The position numbers were made by a program, and so were the translations under genes. This document shows, in pieces, positions 1 to 11,445 of a DNA stretch of 64,000 nucleotides. Each line of letters begins with the position of its first letter. The first letter of the stretch is position 1. Source of the stretch: Adiantum capillus-veneris (Eukaryota > Streptophyta > Polypodiopsida > Polypodiales > Pteridaceae). The notes beneath the pieces were generated by a model. That model searched no databases. It had not been told where the DNA came from and saw only the letters and a list, made by a program, of their open reading frames with translations. The DNA is taken from positions 91,404,721-91,468,720 of the forward strand of contig CM043956.1 of assembly GCA_014529385.2 (NCBI GenBank). Direction: 5' to 3'.

Positions 1-146
1 AAACCCCGAACCCCGACGGCCTCTAAAACGTCGGGGGCCGAATGGCGCGCCTCGAGCCTGTCACTCACGATAAAGCGAACAGGGGGCACCACCTAGCTTT
101 GAGCGGCTAGGACGCAGACCACAATGATATGAACACCGCAAACTTT

Positions 147-196
147 CACACACACACACACACAGAGATATATATATATAGAGAGAGAGAGAGAGA
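147..196. repeat. Compound microsatellite (CA)n(TA)n(GA)n
   Basis: Runs of CA, then TA, then GA directly abut. They sit at the place in the LTR where Tat3 has its GA microsatellite. Confidence 0.95.
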
Positions 197-539
197 TAAA
201 CAAATGAAGAAAACCCTTGGGGGTGTGAGGGAGAATTATTTTTGCAGTATTTACAATGACCTTCCTTCCAACGAGGCGGCACACCGTGGTGATAGAGAGG
301 TAGGGAGAAAAGATGGTGCAACAACTTGGTGCGTTCTTAAGACGACTCAATGATTGTGAAGCTTGCTACCAAGAGCATGTATACGTGTGTGCATCGACCA
401 TTGGAGTCGAAAGGTGGACATGGCTCCCTTCACATGGTGTAATTCCCAAGGCAAGCCAACACACAAGCCCCCTTCCCCGTGATGCCAATAGTGTCAACTC
501 TTCCCACTACACTCTACCAAGTATTGACCTCTCATGAAT

Positions 540-560
540 CGCCCCCCCCCTCCCCCCCCG
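540..560. repeat. Poly-C tract
   Basis: Two C runs are separated by one T (C-rich strand up). A low-complexity tract inside the putative LTR. Confidence 0.9.
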
Positions 561-1238
561 ATAGTGACCTCTCAGTGCCAATTTATAGGTGTTGGCTGCT
601 TGGATTATGGTAATTCCGGTGTGATTAGAGTAAGCTAATCGGGGAGACAAAGCAAGTGGTGGGCCCAGTGTGGTTGACCCTTGCTTTGTTTTGGGAGGTT
701 ATTAAAAGATGAGAATCTCTAGGTGGGCCTTTGTGACCAACACCTAGAGAGAGGGAATTTACAAATTGGGGAATTTTACAATGGCTTGGGTGAAAACTGA
801 AGAAATGATGAACATAACCTACAAATTACTAAAAAATGGCGTCGTGGTTGTGTGATGTCGGCGAATGGTGTGTTGTCGGTGCGTCGGTGTAGTGCGTACT
901 TCTTTTCAAGGTCGACCGGGGCATGCCTTTGGTGCATTTCTCCTTTTTGTTGTTGGCGGCGCGTGCTTTCGATGTTCTCCTTCTTTTGTTGATGACGATG
1001 GCATGGAATCCTCTTTTTTTGTATTTTTTTTTAGTGCGTGCGTATACACGTGTCGTGTGTATATATTGGATGCATGAGTATGTATATGGAAGCGACTGTG
1101 TGTGCGAGCGTGCGTGGGAATGGGGGTGTGGTGTGTATATAATGTGTATATATATATACATATATATTTTTTAGCTTTTTGTTTTGTGGTTTTCGGCAAC
1201 GCAGTGGGTGACGCAGAGATGGGGTGAGGATGGTGGGT

Positions 1239-1240
<2 letters not shown>

Positions 1241-1324
<84 letters not shown>
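1241..1324. repeat. (GT)42 microsatellite
   Basis: An uninterrupted GT run of about 84 bases. It produces artefactual His/Thr or Cys/Val open frames on both strands. Confidence 0.97.
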
Positions 1325-1326
<2 letters not shown>

Positions 1327-1427
1327 AGAGAGCAGTACGGGCTGTGTGCGCAGAGAGCGTGTGCGGTGGGTAGTGGATCCGGGCCGCCTGCTGGCAAGAC
1401 AGAGCGAGGGAGAGAGAGTGAGAGTGT

Positions 1428-1452
1428 GGGGGGGGGGGGGGGGGGGGGGGGG
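1428..1452. repeat. Poly-G tract
   Basis: About 25 consecutive G residues inside a long purine-rich strand (about 1380-2150). It could form G-quadruplex or triplex DNA and is prone to assembly length error. Confidence 0.95.
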
Positions 1453-1734
1453 AAGATGGTGAGGGAGGGTAGAGGAGATAGGGGGGTGTGGATGGCAATG
1501 GGCGCGCGGGCGTACTGGATGAGCGCGAGGCCTAGGAGGGCGAGGGGTAGCGATAGCGAGCGCGACAAGAGACGGGGGGGAGCTTGGTCAACGAGGGAGA
1601 GAGAGGGGTTAATGCCAAGGGTGGTTCCCACCAAGGGAGGAGAGGGAGAGGGGGAATAGGGGGGGTGTGGAGATAGGGTAGAGAGGGAAGAGAGGGTGAG
1701 AGAGATAGAGGAAGGGTGAGGTGATACTTGCCCT

Positions 1735-2010
1735 AAGGCCCGCCGTGGCTATTTCCAAGAGAGGGGGGGGAGCTAGGTGTAGATAAGGGGGGGGGAGGTG
1801 TTTAGGCTAATGGTCCACCAAAAAGGGGGGGAGGGGGTGCTTAAGGCCGAAGGGAGTGTAGACAAGAGGAGGTGGGGGTGCGGCCCGCTATGGCTCAAGT
1901 GTGGACAAGCAGACAGGAGAGAGAGAGAATATTTGGAAGAGAGAGAGAGAGGTTATTATCTATGGCGGCCCACCGTGGCTAAAGTGTGACAGAGATACCA
2001 AAGGCACCTA
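1735..2010 (+). repeat. Degenerate direct repeat carrying GGCCCNCCGTGGCT
   Basis: The core GGCCC(G/A)C(C/T)(G/A)TGGCT recurs near 1737, 1881 and 1968. It is followed each time by GA-rich spacer DNA, the latter two also by AAGTGTG. These look like decayed tandem units about 90-140 bases long inside the purine-rich part of the LTR. Confidence 0.6.
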
Positions 2011-2272
2011 CCCGGCCAAATGATACAGCAACAAAGTAGGAGAGAGAGAATATGGGAGGGGCCGTGCAGTAAGAGAGAGAGAGAGAGATCGTCTTGTGGT
2101 GATAATGGAGGGGTGTGGCCAAACTGGCGGCGCCCCACTGGTGGTTAACCTTGGGGGGGGTATGGTGAATGGTAAAGGCACTTTTTTGTTTTTTTTTTTC
2201 CTTTTTGGTAGCAAACCCTCCCTTCCTTAGGGTATGGTTCTCATGGGCATGGTTTTTGAAAGGCGACCATCA

Positions 2273-3867
2273 CTGGGTTGTCCATGAACCTACTCACAAC
2301 TCCCATTGCATGTGCAATATCTGGCCTTATCCATACCATAGCATACATTAGAGAACCTACCGCTACATCATATGGAACTTTAGACATATAGGCTATCTCC
2401 TCTTGTGTCTTTGGACACATATCCTTCGTTAGTTTAAAGTGACCAGCCAAAGGTGTAGAAACTGGTTTTGCATTTTGCATTGCAAACCTTTCTAGTAACT
2501 TCTTGATGTAATCCTCTTGAGATGAGCTTTATTGTCTTGTTCGTCCTATCCCTTGATATTTTCATACCAAGTATCCTCGTTGCAGCACCTAAATCTTTCA
2601 TTGAAAAAGATTTAGACAGCTCCTCTTTTAGGTCTTTGATGTCCTGCATGTTAGGTCTTTCAACATACAACATTAGGATGATGAACTTCCCATCTCCCAA
2701 ATTCTTCATGTAGATGCAATGATCTGAGTTGCATCTTCTGAATCCATGATCCAACATCCATCGATCAAACTTCAAGTACCATTGTCTTGATGCTTTCTTT
2801 AAACCATACAAGCTCTTCTTTAATCTGCAAACCATTTTCTCCTTACCTTTTACTTCATACCCCTTTGGTTGAAGCATGTAGATTTCCTCCTCTAAGTCAC
2901 CGTGAGGGAATGCCGTATTTACATCCATTTGCTCGAGGGTTAAATCATGAACAGCCACAAGGAAAAGCTTAATTGAGTTTATTTTTACAACAGGAGAAAA
3001 TATTTCATTGAAGTCAATACCTTTCTTTTGAGAAAACCCTTTTACCACAAGCCTAGACTTGTACCTTTTCTTCCCACCTTCTTCTTCCTTCAGCTTGTAC
3101 ACCCATTTGTTTTGAAGTGCCTGCTTACCTTTAGGCAAATCAACCAACTCACATGTTTGGTTGCGATGTAGTGAGTTTATCTCCACTTGCATGCTCTCCG
3201 TCCATTATTCTTAGGATTCGTGTTGCATAGCTTCTTCGTATGATTCCGGCTCTCCAGATCGGAGATCAAGAGATGGTTGAAGGAAGGAAAAAACCTTTCT
3301 GGAGGTCTACTTGCTCTTGTAGATCTTTGTGGAATAGGTTGAGGCTCCTCATTTGGTTGACGTTGTTGCACATTGTCACCATTTGCAATCCTTGAGTCTT
3401 CACCGTCCTCAAGCTACATGTACTCATCACCTGTTTCTTTTGTTTGTTTTCTTTCCAAGTAATCTTTGCACATATTTTGTACGTTAAAAATTACGTCCCT
3501 ACTCCTTAAGATTTTACCATCTTCAAGATTCCACAGGCGATACCCAAATTCACCTTCTCCATAGCAAATGAAGAAACACTTTTTGGACTTTTCATCTAGC
3601 TTTGATCTTAGGCTTCTACCTATGTGCATGAAAGCCTCACACCCAAACACTTTGAGAAATGCATAATTCACCGGTTTACCTGTCCATGCCTCTTCTGGAA
3701 CTCCCCCATCCAATGCCATTGAGGGTGACCGGTTGATTAAGTACACAAACGTACTTACAGCTTCTACCCAAATCTCAAGCGGTAGGCCTGTGTGTAGCCG
3801 CATACTTCGTGCTCGCTCCATGATTGTCATGTTCATTCTTTCTGAAATCCCATTTTGTTGAGGTGTA
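2273..3867 (-). pseudogene. Ty1/copia pol, 3' part (integrase end, RT, RNase H start)
   Basis: On the minus strand the reading begins in the integrase with TPQQNGISERMN, the conserved copia motif around the third acidic residue. It then gives the GAG-rich C-terminal region (FGCEAFMHI). After a break near 3414 a linker follows, then RT from about 3192 (NKWVYKLK, KSLYGLKKASRQWY) and the RNase H entrance (RPDIAHAMGVVSRFM). The catalytic YVDD motif of RT is damaged: the sequence reads LYVERPNMQD near 2650-2675, so the second Asp and following residues are missing. The RNase H is cut at 2273 by the left LTR. The N-terminal half of the same gene lies 44 kb away at 48302-49415. Non-functional. Confidence 0.9.
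3863..3867. repeat. Left target-site duplication of Tat1 (gtgta)
   Basis: Five bases before the TG start of Tat1. The right partner at 48302-48306 is gtgtc, matching 4 of 5. Collapsing them joins the two halves of the copia integrase in frame. Confidence 0.75.
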
Positions 3868-4783
3868 TGTGCGTGTTTTTTATGACCCCTCTTAAAATCA
3901 CAATTTTGGCATTGCCAGCAACCTAAAGACCAATAAGGCTCTAGTGCATGTATAACAATGTTGGGTGTTGCCACAAAGTCATCTTGGTAATGATCATAAT
4001 TAGCAAGGTAAAAGTGTTTCCCAGATGCGACCACCTAAGCTTGCACCCTAAGGATTACAACAGTGAGTAGAATGATCACAGCAAGAAGTGTGAAGCAATG
4101 GAGCAACAAGAGTGAACCTTGCTCACTATAAGGGTTTTTTGGCACTCAAGGTTTGGCTAAACCTTGTACAAACTCAAGAAATAAAAATAAAATAAGTTTT
4201 GGCAGTGGATCTATGACTAGGAAAATGTGCATTTTTGGCAAGGGATTTCGGCATGGTTTTGGCACACGGATGAGCTTCATATGGGAAGGAGCCCTAAACA
4301 AAGTTGAAACCCATGAAAAAGGAAACTTGGAGTTGGTTTCAGCTATGGTATAAGTGAAACTTGAAGGGCCAAGTGGTGGGATACACTACCTAGGTATTTC
4401 CTATTATGTAATTGTCATGTGTAGATAATATCTACTAGTCTTACAAATAAGATGCCTTAGTGACATCATGGGCCCATGGGGCCTCTTGAGGTGTCATCAC
4501 ACATGTGATGCATAATGAAGAAGTCCAAAAGGAGCATCATGCATGGTGGGTCACCTCACTTTTGGATCATAAGGAAAAGAGGAAAACGCCAAGCGAATTT
4601 TCTTCATTTTTCTCCATTTTCTTAAAGGAAGTGATTCCCCCACCCCCCAGAGGTCACCCTAGACCCCCCTCCATGCCCTCCCCTTGTCCTCTATCAACAA
4701 AATTTGGGCAAAGCAAGTGGGGCCCCATATTGGAGCCATTTGTGGTGGAAAAAGTCTTTTTTTTTGTCATATTTATCACCTAA

Positions 4784-5408
4784 TCCTTCCCCCTTTCACC
4801 CTAGCACCTTCTTGCTCACACACACACTTAACATTATTCAAAATCCTATCATTTTCCACTCCTAATTAGCACTCTCAAGCTTCCATGGCTACACTTCATC
4901 TTCCTCCTCTTACTAGTGTGTGTATACACTAGTTAATTACACACACTATCACTAAAATCCTACACATATTGAGGATCCATAATGGATTTCTATTCTCTAT
5001 TATAACCTCTATCTAATTCCATCAAAATCAGCCACAAAAGATCGTAAAACAACTCCATAGCTTCACCCCTCTCTACCAAATTCTCATGCATCCTAGTCCT
5101 TCCCCCTTTCACCCTAGCACCTTCTTGCTCACACACACACTTAACATTATTCAACATCCTATCATTTTTCACTCCTAATCAGCACTCTCAAGCTTCCATG
5201 GCTGCACTTCATCTTCCTCTTCTTACTACTGTGTGTATGCACTAGTTAATTACACACACTATCACTAAAATCCTACACATATTGAGGATCCATAATGGAT
5301 TTCTATTCTCTATTATAACCTCTATCTAATTCCATCAAAATCAGCCACAAAAAACCGTAAAACAACTCCATAGCTTCACCCCTCTCTACCAAATTCTCAT
5401 TCATCCTC
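4784..5408 (+). repeat. 313-bp tandem duplication in the Tat1 LTR
   Basis: The block starting TCCTTCCCCCTTTCACCC at 4784 is repeated from 5097 with few differences, and each copy ends near a CATCCT. The two units lie upstream of the TATA box. They could be repeated promoter modules, but that is inference. Confidence 0.9.
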
Positions 5409-5667
5409 ACACACATGTATCTATCCCTCTTAGGATGGCCCATTCCTCTCTCCTTTTCACCACCATTTGTGAGATAGGTGCTAGTCATTCCACAACCTCC
5501 AAAGAAGAAGGTAAATTTTTGCAAATAATGACCAAAAATCACCCTCTCAAGTGGCAAGGTGAAGGCATCAAGAAGGTCAAGGTGGCGGCTCCCAGGGCAT
5601 CCCAATTTGTGCCCCAATTCAAGCCCTTAATTGTAATTGTCACTAATTGTAATGGGGTGGGAGAGGC

Positions 5668-5675
5668 TATATAAA
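5668..5675 (+). promoter_or_regulatory. TATA box of the Tat1 5' LTR
   Basis: TATATAAA in the context GGCTATATAAAG, the only strong TATA box near the U3/R region. Equivalent boxes occur in the Tat2 LTR (CTATAAAAGG near 40257) and Tat3 LTR (CTATATAAAG on the minus strand). A start site would be expected about 25-35 bases downstream, just before the 5709 insertion. Confidence 0.65.
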
Positions 5676-5708
5676 GATCTCTCCATCTCAACCCCAAGGG
5701 ACTTGAGC

Positions 5709-6193
5709 TGCTACAGCCGGAAGTCTGGCTGCCCTGCAAAATACTCGAAAATAGCACATAGCAAGACATACTGACTAATCAACATACCTGGCAACCACAT
5801 AGACGCATAATCGCGAGATACACGAACAGAGGGAGACAGAGTGCGAGAGAGAGCAATAGGGTGCGTGCAGACGCACCTCCTAGAATGGAGTGCTACACCG
5901 GCATGACAAGAGAAAAGAGGGAAGAGGAGAGAAGAACAACGCAAGCACTGGGTGCAATCTCCCCCCGTGCAAGAGTGACCATTTCCCTCTTGCACGTATT
6001 TAATTTATAGATTCTTGAATGGTCAAAGTGAGTACAAACTGGCCGGCCGGCCATAAATGGCCAATGCTCATAAAGAGCACTTGAATAATAAAATGTACAT
6101 AAAATATGATATCCTTTTGCAATAGCTTAGCTCGGTCAAGCCTTTTCCACCTGTCACAGCTGCAATAAATAGTAAGATATCAATTCCATAGCA
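5709..6193 (-). mobile_element. LARD-like element, 3' LTR
   Basis: Starts TGCTACAGCCGGAAG and ends TTCCATAGCA. It aligns end to end with 10962-11445 with roughly twenty substitutions or small gaps by eye (for example a GTA insertion near the end). The interior sequence beside it, read on the minus strand, is AATGGAGAGGTA, a plausible polypurine tract. Confidence 0.9.
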
Positions 6194-6619
6194 TACCTCT
6201 CCATTGGAAAGCAATTGTCCTCAGTTGCGAAGATAAAAAATCTGCAAACAATACTTGTCAAAAACAATGATTAGAAATTTGTATCAAATATTAAAAGAAA
6301 AAATCCATAAAATTAAACAACATTGCTTATGCCTGCCGTCATCCACATACTACATATTCTAGTGTCCCATACCACTAGAATAAGCAGTATATGTCATACC
6401 CTGATGAATCAGGATATCATTGGTCACACTCATCATCAATCTCATAATGTCAAGTCTCATCACATAAACACTGCCATATTAATCACCAGATACCAAATCC
6501 CAATCCAATTCCAATTCCACAGTATAAGTCCAAATCCAAATCACTTTTATTATGTACCCGGGTAACAAAATCATACCAGTTACAGTGGTGGCCAGCCACT
6601 GCAGCGTGATTTCGTGATT

Positions 6620-6835
6620 GGTGTTGCCTAAATCGGCGAATCTACACCAATAAAACGTGCTGCCTAAATCGGCGAATCTGCACTAATTCTGCCTAAATCG
6701 ACAAATCTGCATTTTGTATAAGTTTTTTAAAAAATCATGAATCTGCAATTTATCAATGTGCTGCCTAAATCGGCAGATCTGCACCAAGATGAGTATCTAC
6801 ACACTGCCTAAATCAGCGAATCTGTGTGTCCGTGA
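6620..6835 (+). repeat. Five dispersed copies of a TGCCTAAATCGGCGAATCTG unit
   Basis: The unit recurs near 6626, 6661, 6688, 6761 and 6807, with one to three changes per copy and irregular spacing of about 27-73 bases. The units lie inside the LARD-like interior near its 3' end. Function unknown. Confidence 0.85.
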
Positions 6836-8680
6836 ACTATGGACTAGGCTAGGCATAAAAGACGAAACATCTACTTCTGTTTGACACAAAATTGGAGTAT
6901 GCTTATGTTACGAAGTACTTACAAACAATTTTTCTAGTATCCCAAAGCACCATAGCTCACATGAGTAGCTGCATAGCTTATGGACAAGTTAGTTCAGTAA
7001 AAATTCCCTTTCAATACCATTAGGAGTCATGACCTTAGTAGTGTTTGAGTATTCAGCTAAGAACACAATGCAGAGAAATGCAATAAGAAAAGAGGAATGA
7101 CATATTTGATGTATATACCATTGTGTGTGGGGGGGGGATAGGCACAGGTAAGAAAAAGCTACAACTGTCAAACTTAACCAAAGTATAGTTGACAAATTCA
7201 AAATGTGTTTATTTTGTGCTAAGAATTGGCCATGAAATAAAAGAAGGTGCCATCCTGATTAATGTTGGGTAATGAACAGTGACTTAACATCTAAACTGGT
7301 ACGAACATATATACAAAAACTCAAAACTATTACACATGGGGGGGAAGTATCTATATCAAAATTAGAGAGGATCGTAGGCACATGCAAACATACCCTTTGA
7401 AGGTAGGGGTGAGTTTAAAATCACTAGAATGAAAATATGAATCGTGTTAATACAAAAAAACACATGATAATGAGGGTTGTGAAAGTTAGTCATCACACAA
7501 AGTAATATTTCTCAACAGTAAGTGCTTGCAAGGTCGTGCTTATTAGTGCGTCAACGAATGAACTCCTTGGATACCCATGTCCTTTAAATGTAGACACAAT
7601 ACAGTGGAAGGGAAAATTTCAAACAACTGGTTTGGTTTTAACAGCCCCAAAATGATACGAAAGTTGAAGTATTGCAAGATAATTGATACCAAAGAGATAG
7701 TTCAACCTCACTTAAAACAAAAATAGTTGTTTTGTTTATGTATTTTCCACCACACTACTACAAAAGCTTTGCACTCAACTACTCAATGAAAAGAATCAAT
7801 GACAATATGTTATCATTCAATGTGCATTGGTTATGTCAAGATTAAAAAACAATTAAGAGAAAGAAAAGTAAATAATTCCTACGAATAGAAACTTAAATTT
7901 CTTAGAGCCTAGATGTAATGGGGTAGAATTTGACACTAAGTTGGGATTGGTAGTGTGTGTTTCGGTTATCCGGTTGTGGACAATGTAGTTTGGGCACATT
8001 TGCCATGCGTCTTTAGTATGAAAGTTCAACGGGAATAAACTGACAAGTGTTATGCACCCATTAGTTGTGCGAGGGATGCACTAATGTGCATGAGGTATTT
8101 GATATGATTCTAACTCGCAGTATTATGGATGAAATAGTGAATCGCAAGGCGTATGCAGGGTAATATGGATAGCCATTACCAGAGTTTAGCTTGCAATCCT
8201 ACTTATGTAGAAAATGGATCGTGATACATTTGCATGACACCTGGAGAGTTTGTGGTGTGTGGAGGATTACCAAAATAGCGGAGCCTAGAATATGTCGTGT
8301 TATCCCACCTTGATATTACGTGTTACTTGTAACTCATGGGATATCTTAACGTTAATCCTTCATTAATTTGTAATTAGTGAAAGTGATAAAAATAAGATAT
8401 AGAAATCATGATGTTTTTATATTGAGCAAAGTCTAAATACCGCTAATTTTTTTTCAATTAGCACGCGATAAATATTGATAGCTTGTCCAATATGTTGTCG
8501 GAGAAGGTATTGTACTAATCGCTGAATAACTTTGTCAATGTTTGCCACAGGAAGTAGCGATACTGAGAGCGACACGAAATAAAATGTTATATTACGCGTC
8601 TTCAAAGTGCTATGGGACCAAACTCAGACAATCTTTATGGATCTAATACAATGTCTAGACACAAAATAAAATGAAGTAAA
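6836..8680. other. LARD-like interior with no recognisable gene
   Basis: AT-rich sequence with only short chance frames. I found no retroelement motif or RNA gene in it. Confidence 0.6.
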
Positions 8681-8869
8681 AAAATTGAAAATCTTCAGGC
8701 TGAAATCATCATCGTCGTCGTCGTCACTGCCCGAGGATGTCCTGAGAAAGTATCGCGTCCGTCGCACAAGAGCTTTGTCAATGTCCGTGTGTGTAGGTAG
8801 TCATATTGGGAGAGAGACAGGGAGATTTAATCAAGATTCTATGACTACAAACCTGTACAATCTCCATCG

Positions 8870-9480
8870 TCTTCAGCTGACAATGGAAAGGACCGGCCCA
8901 ACAAAGAGAGTGTTGGACACAAAGAATATCGTGGCATACACAACATAGGTTACTATAAGCTCAAGCTGGTCAATCGTACGCAGAAACACAGTAGCATCAT
9001 TCCCACGGTCTTTGTGTTGTATGCCAGCAACTTCTTCACGGAATGTAAGCTGCAGTGCTTGAGGCGGAAGTGAACTTGAGGCGGAAGTGAACTCTTGTCT
9101 AGAAAAAAAACGCATTGCTTTGAAGACGTGAGAGCGATGCCTGATACTGAGATACCCCGAGACCAAAAAGATTAGCAACAATGGACTTTTCTTCACCCAT
9201 AAGAGGGATGGATATCCCTGCTATGGAATCAATTCTGTGAGCTATGTGAGCTACTGGCACAAAGTCTGAAAATGCAAAGCAGATCCCTCGCCTTGCATCA
9301 AACCTTGCCAAGAAGGTAACGAGGCCACCTTCAAAGCATGTGCACACACCTCCCAAGATATGCAGAATGGCAAGGTGATTCCTGCATGAGAGAGAAGAGG
9401 AGATGCGCGGATCTAAAGAGAGGGAGAAGGAAGGAGAGCATAGGGGCCGTGGGAGGCTGAAGCTACGCATGAGGGAAATT
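8870..9480 (-). pseudogene. Possible captured gene fragment, unidentified
   Basis: On the minus strand an ATG near 9475 opens about 120 codons to about 9110. Their middle part reads like real protein (LGGVCTCFEGGLVTF, ARFDARRGICFAFSDF) rather than low-complexity translation. A second overlapping frame at 8873-9196 ends in a hydrophobic stretch (VTYVVYATIFFVSNTLFVG) that looks like a membrane segment. A poly-A/T run and a duplicated GAGGCGGAAGTGAACTT block near 9060-9090 mark the frame change. I do not recognise the family. It could be a transduced host transcript or chance coding. Confidence 0.3.
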
Positions 9481-10948
9481 TTTTTTGGTTGTTGTTGTAT
9501 GTGAATCCAAGAGTTGAGGGTAGGGTAGGTAGAAAGAAAGAGAGAGAAAATCGAACAGCTGAAGCTCACTAAAGTGGATGGGTGAGAGGCAGCGGCATGA
9601 CAGGTGTGTGTGTGGGGATGCCTGTAAGCCATAGAGAAAGACAACTGATTTAGCTGCAGTGACGGTTGTGGCTGCATGCGAGCGCATGTGTGTGTGGCTG
9701 CTAATAGGCCAAGAGAGAAGAAATAAAAAACGCCTAATTTTTTTTGCAGTCATGGTGGGTGGCGCACAGATAAAACTGCAGGTGGGCCACCCCCTTTTTT
9801 TGTTATGAAAGTCTGCATGGCGGCTACTGAGGGCTGCGGAGAAAAGGTGGAGAGAGAGGGAACTGGGAGTAGGAGCCTGCCAACGTGGGGCAATCAGGTA
9901 GTGCGCAATGGTGTGGGTCACTGGGGTGTGTGTGTGGACGCCCTGTAACCACTACCACGATCTGCATGTAGCGCACAAAAGTGTGGACTGGTGGCTCTCA
10001 AATTGCATGGAAATTTGCAGATGAGAGAGAGATTGGGTGGTAGGGGCGGGAGAGAGTTCGAACGCCATGCAACACCCGATTGGTGGGTGATGAGGGTTGG
10101 GGTTTGTTGGCCACACCAGATACTCGCTAGCTATGTAATTCTATAGCTCTCTTAGATGTGCATGCGTCAGTGGATTGCATGGCCATCATTGAATTTAACT
10201 ACGTCACTGACGCCTCCGATGGGGTGGCAAAGGAAACTGCCATTTTCCAAACTGGAGGTAGCGGCACCATGGCGCGGGGACCTGCTGCGGCAGAGGAGGA
10301 AACTAATGCGCTATTTTGAGCTCTATCATAGCTCCAGCAGATTCATTATTAATTAAAAATTTTTTAAAAAAATCTCTTCTATATATATATTTTAGAGAGC
10401 TTTCCCACTACAAGCTTGAGATCTCTTTGAAACTAAGGATATCTCTTCGAAACTGAGCCATAATTTTTTCGCCCTCAACAATTTTATGACACGTTTTGTT
10501 TTTGTCCTTGCGGTTCTTTGGTTCTTTTCTTCATCGCAAGAAGAGATGAAAAATAGATATTTATGTATGTTTATACATCATCGTTCTATTTAGATTTGCA
10601 CACAATCTCCTTTACCCTATGACCTATGATTGTAAAACATCAAATTCTTCTTCTTCTCGTTCTGCTGCTACTTCTTCTTCTTCGTCGTCGTCTACTACAT
10701 ACGGGCCTCGATCAAATTAAGATTTTTTCTTAATCAACTATGTACACTAGCTACGTCGATATTATTAGTATTATTATTAAGAGCGTTAAACACTATGTTA
10801 ACAATGTTTAGGCTTTTATTAGGAGATTTGTACTAATCACATACATACAATTTTAAGCGAGAAAAATTAAGTTCAAGAAGCATGACTTATCTTTGTTCAT
10901 AACAATCTCCAAAGCCATCACCGTTGCAAGCCCAAGAGCATAGCCACA

Positions 10949-10960
10949 GCTTTGATACCA
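10949..10960 (-). other. Primer-binding site of the LARD-like element
   Basis: The minus strand reads TGGTATCAAAGC one base after the right LTR. It differs by one base from the initiator-Met tRNA complement TGGTATCAGAGC. Confidence 0.8.
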
Positions 10961-10961
10961 C

Positions 10962-11445
10962 TGCTACAGCCGGAAGCCTGGCTGCCCTCCAAAATACCCG
11001 AAAATACCACATAGCAAGACATACTGACTAATCGACATACCTCGCAACCACATAGACGCATAATCGCGAGATACACGAACAGAGGGAGACAGAGTGCGAG
11101 AGAGAGCAATAGGGTGCGTGCAGACGCACCTCCTAGAATGGAGTGCTACACCGGCACGGCAAGAGAGAAGAGGGAAGAGGAGAGAAGAACAACACAAGCA
11201 CTGGGTGCAATCTCCCCCCGTGCAAGAGTGACCATTTCCCTTTAGCACGTATTTAATTTATAGATTCTTGAATGGTCAAAGTGAGTACAAACTGGCCGGC
11301 CGGCCATAAATGGCCAAAGCTCATAAAGAGCACTTGAATAATAAAATGTACATAAAATATGATATCCTTTTGCAATAGCTTAGCTCGGTCGATCCTTTTC
11401 CACCTGTCACAACTGCAATAAATAATAGATATCAATTCCATAACA
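10962..11445 (-). mobile_element. LARD-like element, 5' LTR
   Basis: TG...CA, partner of 5709-6193. It is followed by the target duplication tgagc at 11446-11450. Confidence 0.9.

Larger units (their letters stand above)
1..2272 (-). mobile_element. Partial Tat-like LTR, running off the left edge
   Basis: Near base 80-95 the plus strand reads GGGGGCACCACCTAG, the reverse of the CTAGGTGGTGCCCC motif found near the 3' end of the Tat LTRs at 12145, 41110, 48210, 51965 and 59525. It is followed by a GA-type microsatellite, as in Tat3. On the right the sequence ends in CA at 2272, exactly where the copia RNase H reading stops. Read on the minus strand the LTR would start TGATGG, close to the TGATCC start of Tat3. 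No coding region is convincing; the open frames here are products of simple repeats. The LTR identity is inferred because the partner LTR is outside the window. Confidence 0.5.
3868..5708 (+). mobile_element. Tat1 5' LTR, upstream part (U3)
   Basis: Non-coding LTR DNA between the TG start and the insertion point of the LTR element at 5709. With 11446-12235 it makes an LTR of about 2.63 kb, close to the 2.72 kb of Tat2. It contains a 313-bp tandem duplication and a TATA box at 5668. Bases 3414-4034 on the minus strand stay open by chance across the LTR start; only the part left of 3867 is integrase. Confidence 0.8.
5709..11445 (-). mobile_element. Non-coding LTR element (LARD-like), 5.7 kb
   Basis: Two LTRs of about 485 bases (5709-6193 and 10962-11445), both TG...CA, flank a 4.77-kb interior. 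A perfect 5-bp target duplication, tgagc, lies at 5704-5708 and 11446-11450. The primer site lies next to the right LTR, so the element reads on the minus strand. I see no gag, protease, RT or integrase motif in any frame of the interior, which fits a large non-autonomous derivative. The PBS resembles that of copia elements, but the mobilising family is unknown. Confidence 0.88.

Noticed and set aside
906-1659. Open frames of 140-242 codons on both strands
   Set aside because: They run through the GT42 and G25 tracts and consist of His/Thr, Cys/Val or Gly runs. No start context or homologue is visible.
3868-4034. Extension of the integrase frame beyond 3867 to an ATG at 4034
   Set aside because: This part is Tat1 LTR read by chance. 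The copia match stops at TPQQNG, and the true N-terminal half is at 48302.
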